A DNA stretch of 35,357 nt from an uncultured Alphaproteobacteria bacterium. Lineage in GTDB: Bacteria > Pseudomonadota > Alphaproteobacteria > HIMB59 > GCA-002718135. The notes beneath the pieces were generated by a model that was not told the DNA's origin, searched no databases, and worked only from the letters and a program-made list of their open reading frames with translations. The number at the start of each line of letters is the position of its first letter. Positions within the stretch are counted from its first letter, which is position 1. Position numbers and translations under genes: made by a program. Where the stretch lies: contig CACKNC010000012.1 of the NCBI GenBank assembly GCA_902601455.1, forward strand, positions 1 to 35,357, given 5' to 3'. Shown here piece by piece: positions 1 through 6,909 of the stretch.

Positions 1-1
1 T

Positions 2-343
2 CTTTTTTATATTTTTTGGGACAAAGGTGGACGAATTCAAAAAGTAGTCTATTCAAAAACTGGTACACGTTATACCAGATCAGCAACTATTATCGATTTT
101 GTATACGCTATCATCTTACTTTATTTCAAACAATATAATGACATCCCTATGTCTACTACTTGGGTCTTTGTTGGCTTGTTATGTGGAAGAGAATTAGCAA
201 TATCAACTATGAATAAAGATTATAAACTTCGCTATGTATTTCCATTAATTGGAAAAGATTTCTTAAAAATGATTTTTGGATTAACTGTTTCCGTTGGTAT
301 TGTATTATCTATACACTATGTTCTAATACCAAATGGTTTTTAA
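2..343 (+). CDS. C-terminal part of a multi-pass membrane protein, function unknown
   Basis: The open frame enters from the left edge, with codons in phase from base 2, and ends at TAA 341-343; the N-terminus lies outside the window. The visible 113 residues hold two hydrophobic stretches, IDFVYAIILLYF and a C-terminal helix ending in the residues IPNGF, joined by a polar segment. The stretch MSTTWVFVGLLCGRELA recalls the STTQAIVGA-type re-entrant segment of PiT phosphate permeases such as the one at 1899-2951, so a distant PiT-like protein is possible. That is an inference from one short motif. The internal ATG at 149 is not needed as a start, because coding continues upstream of it. The gene ends 4 bp before the facing SET-domain gene. 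Confidence 0.75.
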   Translation, partial: LFYIFWDKGGRIQKVVYSKTGTRYTRSATIIDFVYAIILLYFKQYNDIPMSTTWVFVGLLCGRELAISTMNKDYKLRYVFPLIGKDFLKMIFGLTVSVGIVLSIHYVLIPNGF

Positions 344-347
344 AAAT

Positions 348-833
348 TTATTTTTTTTTCTTTAATTCTTTTTTTAATTTAGGCCAATCATCATCACTTA
401 AAATATAACCCACGCATTTTTTGGTTCCACATTTACAAATATGTTCTTCAAAATCACTATCAAAGGGATAACCATAATTATATGTTAACTCCGTATCTTT
501 TTTAATATTTTTGATAGCGGATATCCATATTTCATTATTAGTAATTTCTACTTCACAATTAGGATCACAGGAATGATTAATGAATCTTGCATGGTTACGC
601 AAAACAGCTCCATCAATATCGTATTTTTTATTTAGTTCAAAAACATAAACCATACCATTTTTTTTATTTTTTTCTGCTTTTTTTATTTGAATGTCTGCTC
701 GTCTATCACCTTCTTTTTTTGTAACCTTATCGCCTATATATTGAATTACCTGATCATTTTTTTTAACATTTGATAAAGCAAACAGACCAGAGCCATGCAA
801 GGATGATTTTTTTTTATACCATAATTTTTTCAT
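348..833 (-). CDS. SET-domain protein (putative protein lysine methyltransferase)
   Basis: A 161-residue protein consisting of one SET domain with a post-SET tail. The SAM/lysine-channel motif NHSCDPN lies at residues 86-92, ELTYNYGY at about 115-122, and a post-SET zinc cluster CKCGTKKC at 133-140. This is the compact eukaryotic-like layout, and it is also found sporadically in bacteria. The family moves a methyl group from S-adenosylmethionine to protein lysine; the substrate here is unknown. The N-terminus is very lysine-rich, and so is the C-terminal tail (KKELKKKK), which could help contact nucleic acid or an acidic partner. It is cytoplasmic, with no signal peptide or membrane segment. 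It faces the gene ending at 343 and has no obvious operon partner. Confidence 0.85.
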   Translation of the reverse strand: MKKLWYKKKSSLHGSGLFALSNVKKNDQVIQYIGDKVTKKEGDRRADIQIKKAEKNKKNGMVYVFELNKKYDIDGAVLRNHARFINHSCDPNCEVEITNNEIWISAIKNIKKDTELTYNYGYPFDSDFEEHICKCGTKKCVGYILSDDDWPKLKKELKKKK

Positions 834-877
834 GCTTTTTTATTAAATGTATTTAAGCCTTAATCAAGTTGTTTAAT

Positions 878-1105
878 TTAAATAAAGAAATAATAATAAC
901 CAAAAATAAATATAGGAAGTTGTAAACCAAAGTTTGTTAATAAAGCTTTATCTTTTGTTAAGTATCCAGCTACTGACCAACCAATAGCGCCAAGTCCATG
1001 AATAAATATATTTAATGGATAATTATTTAAATTTGTAAGAAGTATGCCTGATAAAATTAAAACTGTACTCATCCACTTTAAATTATTTACAGTTAAGAGA
1101 TTCAT
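878..1105 (-). CDS. Small membrane protein of about three helices (resembles DUF6552)
   Basis: 75 residues, mostly hydrophobic, with about three membrane segments: residues 11-25, 31-47 and 58-75. The pattern LKWMSTVLILSGILLTNLN followed by YPLNIF and a W in the second helix resembles a family of very small membrane proteins of marine alphaproteobacteria and their phages (DUF6552 as I recall it). No function is known. It is transcribed leftward and diverges from the PhoU-like gene at 1230. The 123-bp gap between them holds the promoter region and the candidate Pho box. Confidence 0.6.
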   Translation of the reverse strand: MNLLTVNNLKWMSTVLILSGILLTNLNNYPLNIFIHGLGAIGWSVAGYLTKDKALLTNFGLQLPIFIFGYYYFFI

Positions 1106-1172
1106 TTTTGCTCCAATCTTGTTAAATTATATTTATGCTTCATATATTATAAAAATTAAAATTTTTGTTTAA

Positions 1173-1190
1173 TTGTAACAAAAATGCAAC
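1173..1190 (+). promoter_or_regulatory. Candidate Pho box upstream of the PhoU-like/PiT genes
   Basis: Two 7-base half-sites, TTGTAAC (1173-1179) and ATGCAAC (1184-1190), repeat directly with an 11-bp period. They match the PhoB half-site CTGT(A/C)A(C/T) at 6 of 7 and 5 of 7 positions. The element ends about 40 bp before the ATG at 1230. In Sinorhizobium meliloti the equivalent orfA-pit operon is repressed by PhoB, so a Pho box here would fit. In DNA this AT-rich, a chance match is possible. Confidence 0.4.
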
Positions 1191-1229
1191 ATTCCTTTAT
1201 TTTTTTATTAAAAGTTCTATAAGCACTCG

Positions 1230-1892
1230 ATGTTTGGATTAAAAAGTAACTCTTTATTTAGTGATACAAAAAAACTTGAACGAGAAATTGATGGGTTCGT
1301 CGATATTCTCTCAGAAGTTGGATTAGTATTTAAAAATATTGTACCAACATATCTCAACCATTCCGCGAACAATAAATTTGATGAAATGGTTGAAAAAGTT
1401 AAAGAAATGGAGAGTAAAGCAGACAAGATAACAAAAGAAGTAGAACACACATTATATGAAGAGACACTTATCCCTGATGCACGTAGTGATGTTTTACGCC
1501 TACTGGAACATATGGATGAATTAATAGGTATGTATCAGGGTAATTGCTATCATTTTTCTATTCAAAAACCAAACTTTCCAAAAGAGTTTCATGAAGATCT
1601 AATCGAACTAACTGAAACAGTTGTTAATTGTGTAGAAGCATTATGCTTAACAGTTCGTTCATTTTTTCGTGACATTAAAACTGTTCGTGATAACGGACAT
1701 AAAGTTACATTTTATGAAAAAGAATCAGATATAAAATTTAGTGCCTTAGCGCGAAGAATTTTTGATTCCGAACTTCCTTTAGATCAAAAAATGCATCTTC
1801 GATATTTTGTTGAAAAAATTGATCGCATTTGTGATCAAGCAGAAGATATTGCTGATGAAGTTCAGATCTATGCAATTAAAAGATCAGTTTAA
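1230..1892 (+). CDS. PhoU-like DUF47 protein, PiT-transporter accessory
   Basis: A 220-residue all-helical cytoplasmic protein of the DUF47/TIGR00153 family. The E/D-rich pattern typical of PhoU-type helical bundles is present, for example EMVEKVKEMESKADKITKEVE at about 52-72, EKESDIKFSALARRIFD at about 165-180, and a C-terminal DRICDQAEDIADEVQIYAIKR. Members are almost always encoded just before a PiT phosphate permease and are thought to regulate it. In S. meliloti the homologue is called orfA. The permease gene starts 6 bp after the stop, so the two are surely co-transcribed. The length matches the family. Confidence 0.9.
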   Translation: MFGLKSNSLFSDTKKLEREIDGFVDILSEVGLVFKNIVPTYLNHSANNKFDEMVEKVKEMESKADKITKEVEHTLYEETLIPDARSDVLRLLEHMDELIGMYQGNCYHFSIQKPNFPKEFHEDLIELTETVVNCVEALCLTVRSFFRDIKTVRDNGHKVTFYEKESDIKFSALARRIFDSELPLDQKMHLRYFVEKIDRICDQAEDIADEVQIYAIKRSV

Positions 1893-1898
1893 AAACTA

Positions 1899-2951
1899 AT
1901 GGACATCTCAATCATTATTTTTCTCTTAGGTGGATTATTTCTTGGGTGGTCTTTGGGAGCAAATGACGCCGCAAATGTTTTTGGTACAGCAGTTGGCACA
2001 CGAATGGTGCGTTTTAAAACAGCAGCTATTGTATGTAGTATTTTTGTTATACTTGGCGCTATAATTAGCGGGGCAGGAACAACGGAAACATTAGGGAAGC
2101 TTGGAGCTATTAATGCACTACCTGGTGCTTTTGCTGCATGTGTTGCTGCAGGAATATCAGTGTATCTTATGACCAAAGCAGGTTTACCTGTCTCCACAAC
2201 ACAAGCTATAGTTGGTGCTATTGTTGGATGGAATTTATACACGGGGTCTGCAACAAATATAAAAGTGTTGATTACTATTTTAGGAACATGGATTTTGTGT
2301 CCTGTGATAGCAGGATTAATTGCCATGGGTTTTTTTACCCTGACAAAAAATTTTATATTAAAGCGAAAAATTCATATTCTCCGACTTGATGCATACACAA
2401 GAACTGCCCTTCTATTAGCTGGAGCTTTTGGTGCGTATAGTTTAGGTGCAAACAACATTGCTAACGTAATGGGTGTCTTTGTACCAATCTCACCTTTTAC
2501 CGATATATCAATTTCTAGTTTTTTTGTTTTTAGCTCAAAAGAACAATTATTTTTACTAGGCGGAATAGCAATTGCTGTGGGTGTTTTTACATACTCAAAA
2601 AGAGTAATGTTTACAGTGGGAAATGACTTATTAAAAATGTCACCAGTCGCTGCTTTTATTGTAGTCATTTCTCATTCTATTGTATTATTTTTATTTGCCT
2701 CTCAAGGTATTAGTAATTTTTTACAATCAATAAATCTTCCTTCTATTCCACTGGTTCCTGTTTCAAGTTCACAAGCTGTTGTTGGTGCTGTTATTGGAAT
2801 TGGTTTATTAAAAGGTGGAAAAGAAGTGCAGTGGGGTATTGCTGGTAGAATCACCATCGGCTGGTTTACATTGCCAATCATCGCAGCAATTATTTCAATG
2901 ATGTTATTATTTATTCTCTCTAATATTTTTAATTTAACTGTTTCTTTTTAA
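1899..2951 (+). CDS. pit: PiT-family inorganic phosphate permease
   Basis: 350 residues with about ten membrane helices in two inverted repeats, as in the PiT family (PF01384). Repeat one carries GANDAANVFGTAVGTRMV at about 21-38 and STTQAIVGAIVGW at about 99-111. Repeat two carries GANNIANVMG at about 183-192 and SSSQAVVGAVIGIGL at about 288-302. These proteins move phosphate, usually as a metal-phosphate or with H+/Na+; a few members, such as Bacillus CysP, move sulfate instead. In repeat two the usual acidic residue of GAND is asparagine, which may alter coupling. The DUF47 partner favours phosphate. The gene stops 2 bp before the facing polysaccharide lyase gene, so there is no room for a separate terminator. 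Confidence 0.9.
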   Translation: MDISIIIFLLGGLFLGWSLGANDAANVFGTAVGTRMVRFKTAAIVCSIFVILGAIISGAGTTETLGKLGAINALPGAFAACVAAGISVYLMTKAGLPVSTTQAIVGAIVGWNLYTGSATNIKVLITILGTWILCPVIAGLIAMGFFTLTKNFILKRKIHILRLDAYTRTALLLAGAFGAYSLGANNIANVMGVFVPISPFTDISISSFFVFSSKEQLFLLGGIAIAVGVFTYSKRVMFTVGNDLLKMSPVAAFIVVISHSIVLFLFASQGISNFLQSINLPSIPLVPVSSSQAVVGAVIGIGLLKGGKEVQWGIAGRITIGWFTLPIIAAIISMMLLFILSNIFNLTVSF

Positions 2952-2953
2952 AA

Positions 2954-3961
2954 CTACATTGAAGGAAGAGGATCATTAGGATCAATCTCAAATTTAGCAA
3001 AAACATTTACTGGTTTCTTTTGATTAGTACCTTCTTGCGATCTTTGAGTTAATGCAACGTGATTGACTCCATTGAGTTGAGATTTTTTAGTAATTTGATC
3101 AGTTAGATAAGAACATCCATTCCATAAATTTTCACATTTATCTGATTTGCCAACATTTGAATAATATAATGTAAGATCTTCTATCTTCAAACCAGCATTA
3201 GTGGCGTTAACCATATGATGTCTATAAGGACCAAATTTAAACCTAACTCTATCTGCACCAGCTATCAGGTCACCATAATAGCTGACCCTTAATTCGCCAT
3301 CTATCCACATGTGAATAAAACCATCGGTATCCCATTTTGCATTGACAAGCACATTAATCCATTTGCCTTTTAATTTACCTTTATAAACAGAATTTAAAGC
3401 TATTCCGTAATGTTCAAATTCATAGCCTTTTACTCCGTTTCGCCATTCCATTATTTTGTACTTAGATCCATTAATAAAAAAGGTAAATTCATTGTTCACT
3501 AAATTAAATGCCGGACCAACAGTCATTTCCGTTTTGCCATAAATCATTTTATAATCAAAAAAAGAGATAGTGTGTTTTTCAGTATTGGTTTTTCCAGGAA
3601 TAAATAAACCTACTCGATACCATTTTGTTTTTCCTTTTTTTGTAGTCTTTTTAAGAGGTTCTGCAATTTGATAACGTTGAGCAAATCCTGGGTCGTTCCA
3701 CCTAAACCAATCCATTTCATGACCTATATCTGAATAGCTTAAGTTAATTTCTATCGCTCTTTCCCCCTCAAAATCTTCATGAAATCTATAAAGCCCATCT
3801 CTTTTAGGAACATTTCTATCATTATAGACCATGCTCTTTTTAGATTCATCTTTAAGCACAAAATAGTCAAAATCTTTTCTTTCATTTTTTGGAATTTTTT
3901 CTGCTTGAACTGAGTTAAGAAAAAAAATTGAAATTAACAAGAGTGAGAAGAACTTTAACAT
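2954..3961 (-). CDS. Secreted polysaccharide lyase (heparin-lyase-like fold)
   Basis: 335 residues. A clear Sec signal peptide (hydrophobic residues 3-17, cleavage probably after VQA at about 20) sends it to the periplasm or outside. The body has the beta-jelly-roll pattern of the PF14099 polysaccharide lyase family. It includes a W-rich region GHEMDWFRWNDPGF, the segment KGKWINVLVNAKWDTDGFIHMWIDGEL, and the strand VRFKFGPYRHHM, which matches the family's FK-G-YR signature. Such enzymes cut acidic glycans by beta-elimination; the substrate here is unknown. Cysteines at about 274 and 281 may form a disulfide. It is 13 bp downstream of the phosphatase gene, so it probably belongs to the operon led by the PhnZ-like gene. 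That raises the possibility of a phosphonate-bearing glycan as substrate. Confidence 0.7.
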   Translation of the reverse strand: MLKFFSLLLISIFFLNSVQAEKIPKNERKDFDYFVLKDESKKSMVYNDRNVPKRDGLYRFHEDFEGERAIEINLSYSDIGHEMDWFRWNDPGFAQRYQIAEPLKKTTKKGKTKWYRVGLFIPGKTNTEKHTISFFDYKMIYGKTEMTVGPAFNLVNNEFTFFINGSKYKIMEWRNGVKGYEFEHYGIALNSVYKGKLKGKWINVLVNAKWDTDGFIHMWIDGELRVSYYGDLIAGADRVRFKFGPYRHHMVNATNAGLKIEDLTLYYSNVGKSDKCENLWNGCSYLTDQITKKSQLNGVNHVALTQRSQEGTNQKKPVNVFAKFEIDPNDPLPSM

Positions 3962-3974
3962 AACTTTATTGTAT

Positions 3975-4496
3975 TTACTTAATCACATTATAATTAGCAA
4001 TAAAATCTTCTTGTACTTTTGTTTCTATTGCACCTTTTCTTCTTTCTCTAACAAGATCAATTGCTTCTTTTTTTTCATGACCAAAATCTGCTAAGAGGAT
4101 TGCTGCAACAGTTCCCGCTCTTCCTTTTCCACCACGACAATGAAAGATAATGTTTTGTCCTTCTAATAATTCATTTTTAAGTAATACTTTTGTTGTTTCC
4201 CATTTATATTTAAAGTCTTGGTTGGGAGCGCCTAAATCAGCAATAGGCATATGATACCACTTCAAATGATGGTGGTAGATCTTTTCAACGAATAATTTTT
4301 TTTCACACAAAGCATCAAATTCTTTATCCTCAACAAAGGATGTGATTGAGCTGCATTGATTGTTGGAAAAAACTTCAAGTTGAGAAATTAAAATTTTTTC
4401 ATCAAATTTTCCTTCATCATTTAATCCGGGAAAAGAGGTTAATATAATTTTGCCAGTAAATTTTGTCGAGTCAATGTAATCATAAATATCAAACAT
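3975..4496 (-). CDS. Protein tyrosine / dual-specificity phosphatase (CDKN3-like)
   Basis: A 173-residue cytoplasmic phosphatase. The P-loop HCRGGKGRAGT places the nucleophile at Cys120 and the phosphate-binding arginine at Arg126. The general-acid loop is YHMPIADLGAP, with Asp87 as the likely acid. The order and spacing resemble the CDKN3-type group of bacterial dual-specificity phosphatases. It would hydrolyse a phosphate ester on a protein or small molecule. It starts 2 bp after the stop of the PhnZ-like gene and is followed by the polysaccharide lyase, so all three form one leftward unit. In this context it may act on a phosphorylated metabolite rather than a protein, but nothing in the sequence decides this. 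Confidence 0.85.
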   Translation of the reverse strand: MFDIYDYIDSTKFTGKIILTSFPGLNDEGKFDEKILISQLEVFSNNQCSSITSFVEDKEFDALCEKKLFVEKIYHHHLKWYHMPIADLGAPNQDFKYKWETTKVLLKNELLEGQNIIFHCRGGKGRAGTVAAILLADFGHEKKEAIDLVRERRKGAIETKVQEDFIANYNVIK

Positions 4497-4498
4497 AA

Positions 4499-5059
4499 TT
4501 AGTTTGAATTTGCTTGAAAAGAATTTTCAACGTACTTTCGAAAATGTTCAACAGTTGGCGTTTTTTTATTTAATATTTTAGCTTGATCATCAAAGCGTCG
4601 CATTTCTACTGCTTCTTTCATCTGCGGTTTATTAATAAATTCCTCAGCTTCTTCTTTGGAAAAAATACCCCCTTGAACTTTCAGCGATTTTTTAGATGCT
4701 TCTGATAAATCATCATAGTAACCATCTTCTACAGCTGCGAGATATCTCTTCGACGCTACATGTGCTCGAATTGGAAGTGTTACATCTTCACCAAAATATT
4801 TTTCTAAATAATTAGCTCCTAAATCTTCATGCACACCATCTTTTCCTTCATGAATTGGATCATCATCTTCATATAAAAGATGACCAACATCATGAAGTAA
4901 GGCAGCGGTAATAAAAGCATCTGATTTATTATGTTGTTCTGCTAATTCTGCACATTGAAGTGCATGTTCTAATTGAGTGACATCTTCATTACCATATTGA
5001 ATATCAGAACCTTTTTTTTCTAATAATTCTAAAAGATAATCAACTACGCTACCTGACAT
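4499..5059 (-). CDS. PhnZ-like HD-domain mixed-valence diiron oxygenase
   Basis: 186 residues, similar throughout to PhnZ and to the phosphonate-operon HDIG family (TIGR03276). Likely iron ligands are His32, His56-Asp57, His77, His100 and Asp157. Lys104 in HVASKRYL matches the phosphonate-binding lysine of PhnZ. Tyr22 and Glu25, three residues apart, match the Tyr24/Glu27 lid of PhnZ, which marks oxygenases rather than HD phosphatases. PhnZ uses O2 to split 1-hydroxy-2-aminoethylphosphonate into glycine and phosphate. The usual partner, the 2-oxoglutarate oxygenase PhnY*, is not in this window; PhnW, PhnY and PhnA are. The true substrate is therefore open. It heads an operon that diverges from phnW across 96 bp. 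Confidence 0.85.
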   Translation of the reverse strand: MSGSVVDYLLELLEKKGSDIQYGNEDVTQLEHALQCAELAEQHNKSDAFITAALLHDVGHLLYEDDDPIHEGKDGVHEDLGANYLEKYFGEDVTLPIRAHVASKRYLAAVEDGYYDDLSEASKKSLKVQGGIFSKEEAEEFINKPQMKEAVEMRRFDDQAKILNKKTPTVEHFRKYVENSFQANSN

Positions 5060-5067
5060 AAATATAT

Positions 5068-5106
5068 TTTAACTTATAAGAATATTTTTTACAAATGTAA
5101 GTTAAA
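5068..5106. promoter_or_regulatory. Inverted repeat in the divergent phosphonate promoter
   Basis: TTTAACTTA (5068-5076) and TAAGTTAAA (5098-5106) are a perfect 9-bp inverted repeat. The arm centres are 30 bp apart, close to three helical turns. It fills the middle of the 96-bp gap between the divergent PhnZ-like and phnW genes. The left arm also contains the 8-bp palindrome CTTATAAG (5073-5080). A dimeric regulator bound here could control both operons; no regulator gene lies in the island. Confidence 0.45.
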
Positions 5107-5155
5107 CTATTTGATAAGACTTCGATAAAGATCTAAGAGATGATTATAAAAATTA

Positions 5156-6253
5156 ATGGATAAAAAACTTTTAACTCCAGGTCCACTGACAACCTCCATG
5201 AGTACGAAGGAAGCAATGCTTCACGATTGGGGATCACGAGATCAAAAATTTATTGATTTAAATCAATCTATTCGTGACTCATTAATCACATTAATTGACG
5301 GAGAGAATAATTATCAATGCGTTCCTATGCAAGGAAGCGGAACCTTTGCAGTGGAGTCTATGATCAGTTCACTAACACCTAAAGATGCTCACATTTTAAT
5401 TCTTATTAATGGTGCTTATGGTCAACGCATGAAAAAAATGTGTAACTATTTAAATAGAAATACCATTGAATATGAAGTTGCCGAGCATGAACCCCATAAT
5501 ATGGAAAAATTAGAAGAAATTATTGATGCTAACAAACAACTCACACATGTCTTTGCTGTATACTGCGAAACTACATCAGGGATATTGAACCCCATAAATG
5601 AGATTGCAAATCTGGTTGAGAGAAAAAACTTATCTCTGTTTATAGATGCCATGAGTGCATTTGGTGCCCTTCCTCTTAGTAGCAAAGATGTTACTTTTGA
5701 TGCGGTCGCTGCATCGTCAAATAAATGTCTTGAAGGGGTGCCAGGTGTAGGATTTATTTTAATGAAAAATGAAGTGATAGAAAAGGCAAAAGGAAACTGT
5801 CATTCTTTAAGTTTAGACTTGTATGATCAATGGACAGCAATGGAAAAAAATAAACAATGGCGTTTCACTCCACCAACACATGTCTTAGCAGCATTTAATC
5901 AAGCAATAACAGAACATAAAAAAGAGGGTGGAATTGAAGGAAGACACAAAAGATATCAAAATAATTGTAATATTATTTGTGAAGGAATGAAAGAAATTGG
6001 TTTTGAGCAACTCTTACCTGATCATTTACAGGCACCAATTATAATAACGTTTAAACAACCTAATGATCCAAACTTTAACTTCCAAGCATTTTATAATGCT
6101 CTTAGTGATAAAGATTTTTTAATCTATCCTGGTAAACTGACAGTTGCGGATACCTTTCGTATTGGATGTATTGGAAATTTAAATACACAAGATATGAAAG
6201 ACACACTAGTTGCTGTTAAAGAAGTAATCAGTGATTTAAAAATTAACTTATGA
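5156..6253 (+). CDS. phnW: 2-aminoethylphosphonate:pyruvate aminotransferase
   Basis: 365 residues, a class-V PLP aminotransferase aligning end to end with known PhnW. It opens with LLTPGPLTTS, has MQGSGTFAVE at about 58-67, ETTSGILNPI at 138-147 and SLSLDLYDQW. The PLP lysine is Lys190 in ASSNKCLEGVPG, and the C-terminal YPGKLTVADTFRIGCIGN matches the family. It moves the amino group of 2-aminoethylphosphonate to pyruvate, giving phosphonoacetaldehyde and alanine in the cytoplasm. The product is the substrate of PhnY at 8068-9507. The next gene starts inside its stop codon (4-bp ATGA overlap). It reads away from the PhnZ-like operon. Confidence 0.95.
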   Translation: MDKKLLTPGPLTTSMSTKEAMLHDWGSRDQKFIDLNQSIRDSLITLIDGENNYQCVPMQGSGTFAVESMISSLTPKDAHILILINGAYGQRMKKMCNYLNRNTIEYEVAEHEPHNMEKLEEIIDANKQLTHVFAVYCETTSGILNPINEIANLVERKNLSLFIDAMSAFGALPLSSKDVTFDAVAASSNKCLEGVPGVGFILMKNEVIEKAKGNCHSLSLDLYDQWTAMEKNKQWRFTPPTHVLAAFNQAITEHKKEGGIEGRHKRYQNNCNIICEGMKEIGFEQLLPDHLQAPIIITFKQPNDPNFNFQAFYNALSDKDFLIYPGKLTVADTFRIGCIGNLNTQDMKDTLVAVKEVISDLKINL

Positions 6254-6885
6254 GTAGTGCAGACGCTGTTGAAATTCCTCTAATTAAAGCAACCAATGAA
6301 AGTCTTAAAGGGTATGGGTATTTAATTGACTCATATGAAAATAGTGACATTGAAATTGTCACTTGGCCTAAACAAGGATGGCGTGAAATAGATGAAGGGA
6401 CAGGCAATGAAGGTGGAAGCACTGAAGGATCATTTGATGCTTGGTGGGAAGGTAGCACATTGTATGGACAAAATAATGCTGTTCAACATAACAGTGATTA
6501 TGAGGTCGACGGTAAGTATATACTTGGTCATGCCTTGCCTCCAGAAAGTGAACCATTTACAGAGTATAAACGTCCAGAAAATATTTATATTTGGCATGTT
6601 AACTATCATCCTGATGGGGGGCAACTTTTCTATCCCTCAATAAAAAGTCCCTTTATTTCACCGTTAGCCTTACCAGGAGATGACGTCCAAGTTGGAGATT
6701 TTAAAGCTTTTTATTTTGATGGATCACAAGGATTATATATTCATCCCAATATTTGGCATGAAGGTGTCTTTCCAATAGAAGAAAAAAGTTCTTTTCAAGG
6801 ACGTCAAGGAAAGGTTCACGCTAGAGTAAGTATTGATTTACAAAAAGAGTTTAAGAAATATATTTATTTTAAAACTGCACTATAA
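6250..6885 (+). CDS. AllA-like cupin (ureidoglycolate lyase superfamily), phosphonate-linked
   Basis: 211 residues with the C-terminal pattern of ureidoglycolate lyase (AllA) relatives: LPGDDVQVGDFKAFYFDG at 141-158 and IHPNIWHEGVFP at 164-175. HVNYHPDGGQLFYPS, with His116, His120 and Gln125, plus His165 and His170, looks like a cupin metal site. AllA splits ureidoglycolate into glyoxylate and urea. No other allantoin gene is present here, and the gene is translationally coupled to phnW by a 4-bp overlap, so a role in phosphonate metabolism is more likely. It might act on an aldehyde or hydroxylated intermediate, but this is inference. It faces the methyltransferase-like gene across 24 bp of AT-only sequence. 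Confidence 0.7.
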   Translation: MSSADAVEIPLIKATNESLKGYGYLIDSYENSDIEIVTWPKQGWREIDEGTGNEGGSTEGSFDAWWEGSTLYGQNNAVQHNSDYEVDGKYILGHALPPESEPFTEYKRPENIYIWHVNYHPDGGQLFYPSIKSPFISPLALPGDDVQVGDFKAFYFDGSQGLYIHPNIWHEGVFPIEEKSSFQGRQGKVHARVSIDLQKEFKKYIYFKTAL

Positions 6886-6909
6886 AAAATTATATTATAA
6901 AAATAAAAA

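Noticed and set aside
149-343. A separate 64-residue gene beginning at ATG 149
   Set aside because: The same frame is open to the left edge with protein-like content (FWDKGGRIQKVVYSKTGTRY), so the ATG is internal to a longer gene.
1889-2326. A 145-codon minus-strand frame under the PiT gene
   Set aside because: It is a shadow of the PiT coding region; its alanine/valine/proline-rich content follows from the helices on the other strand.
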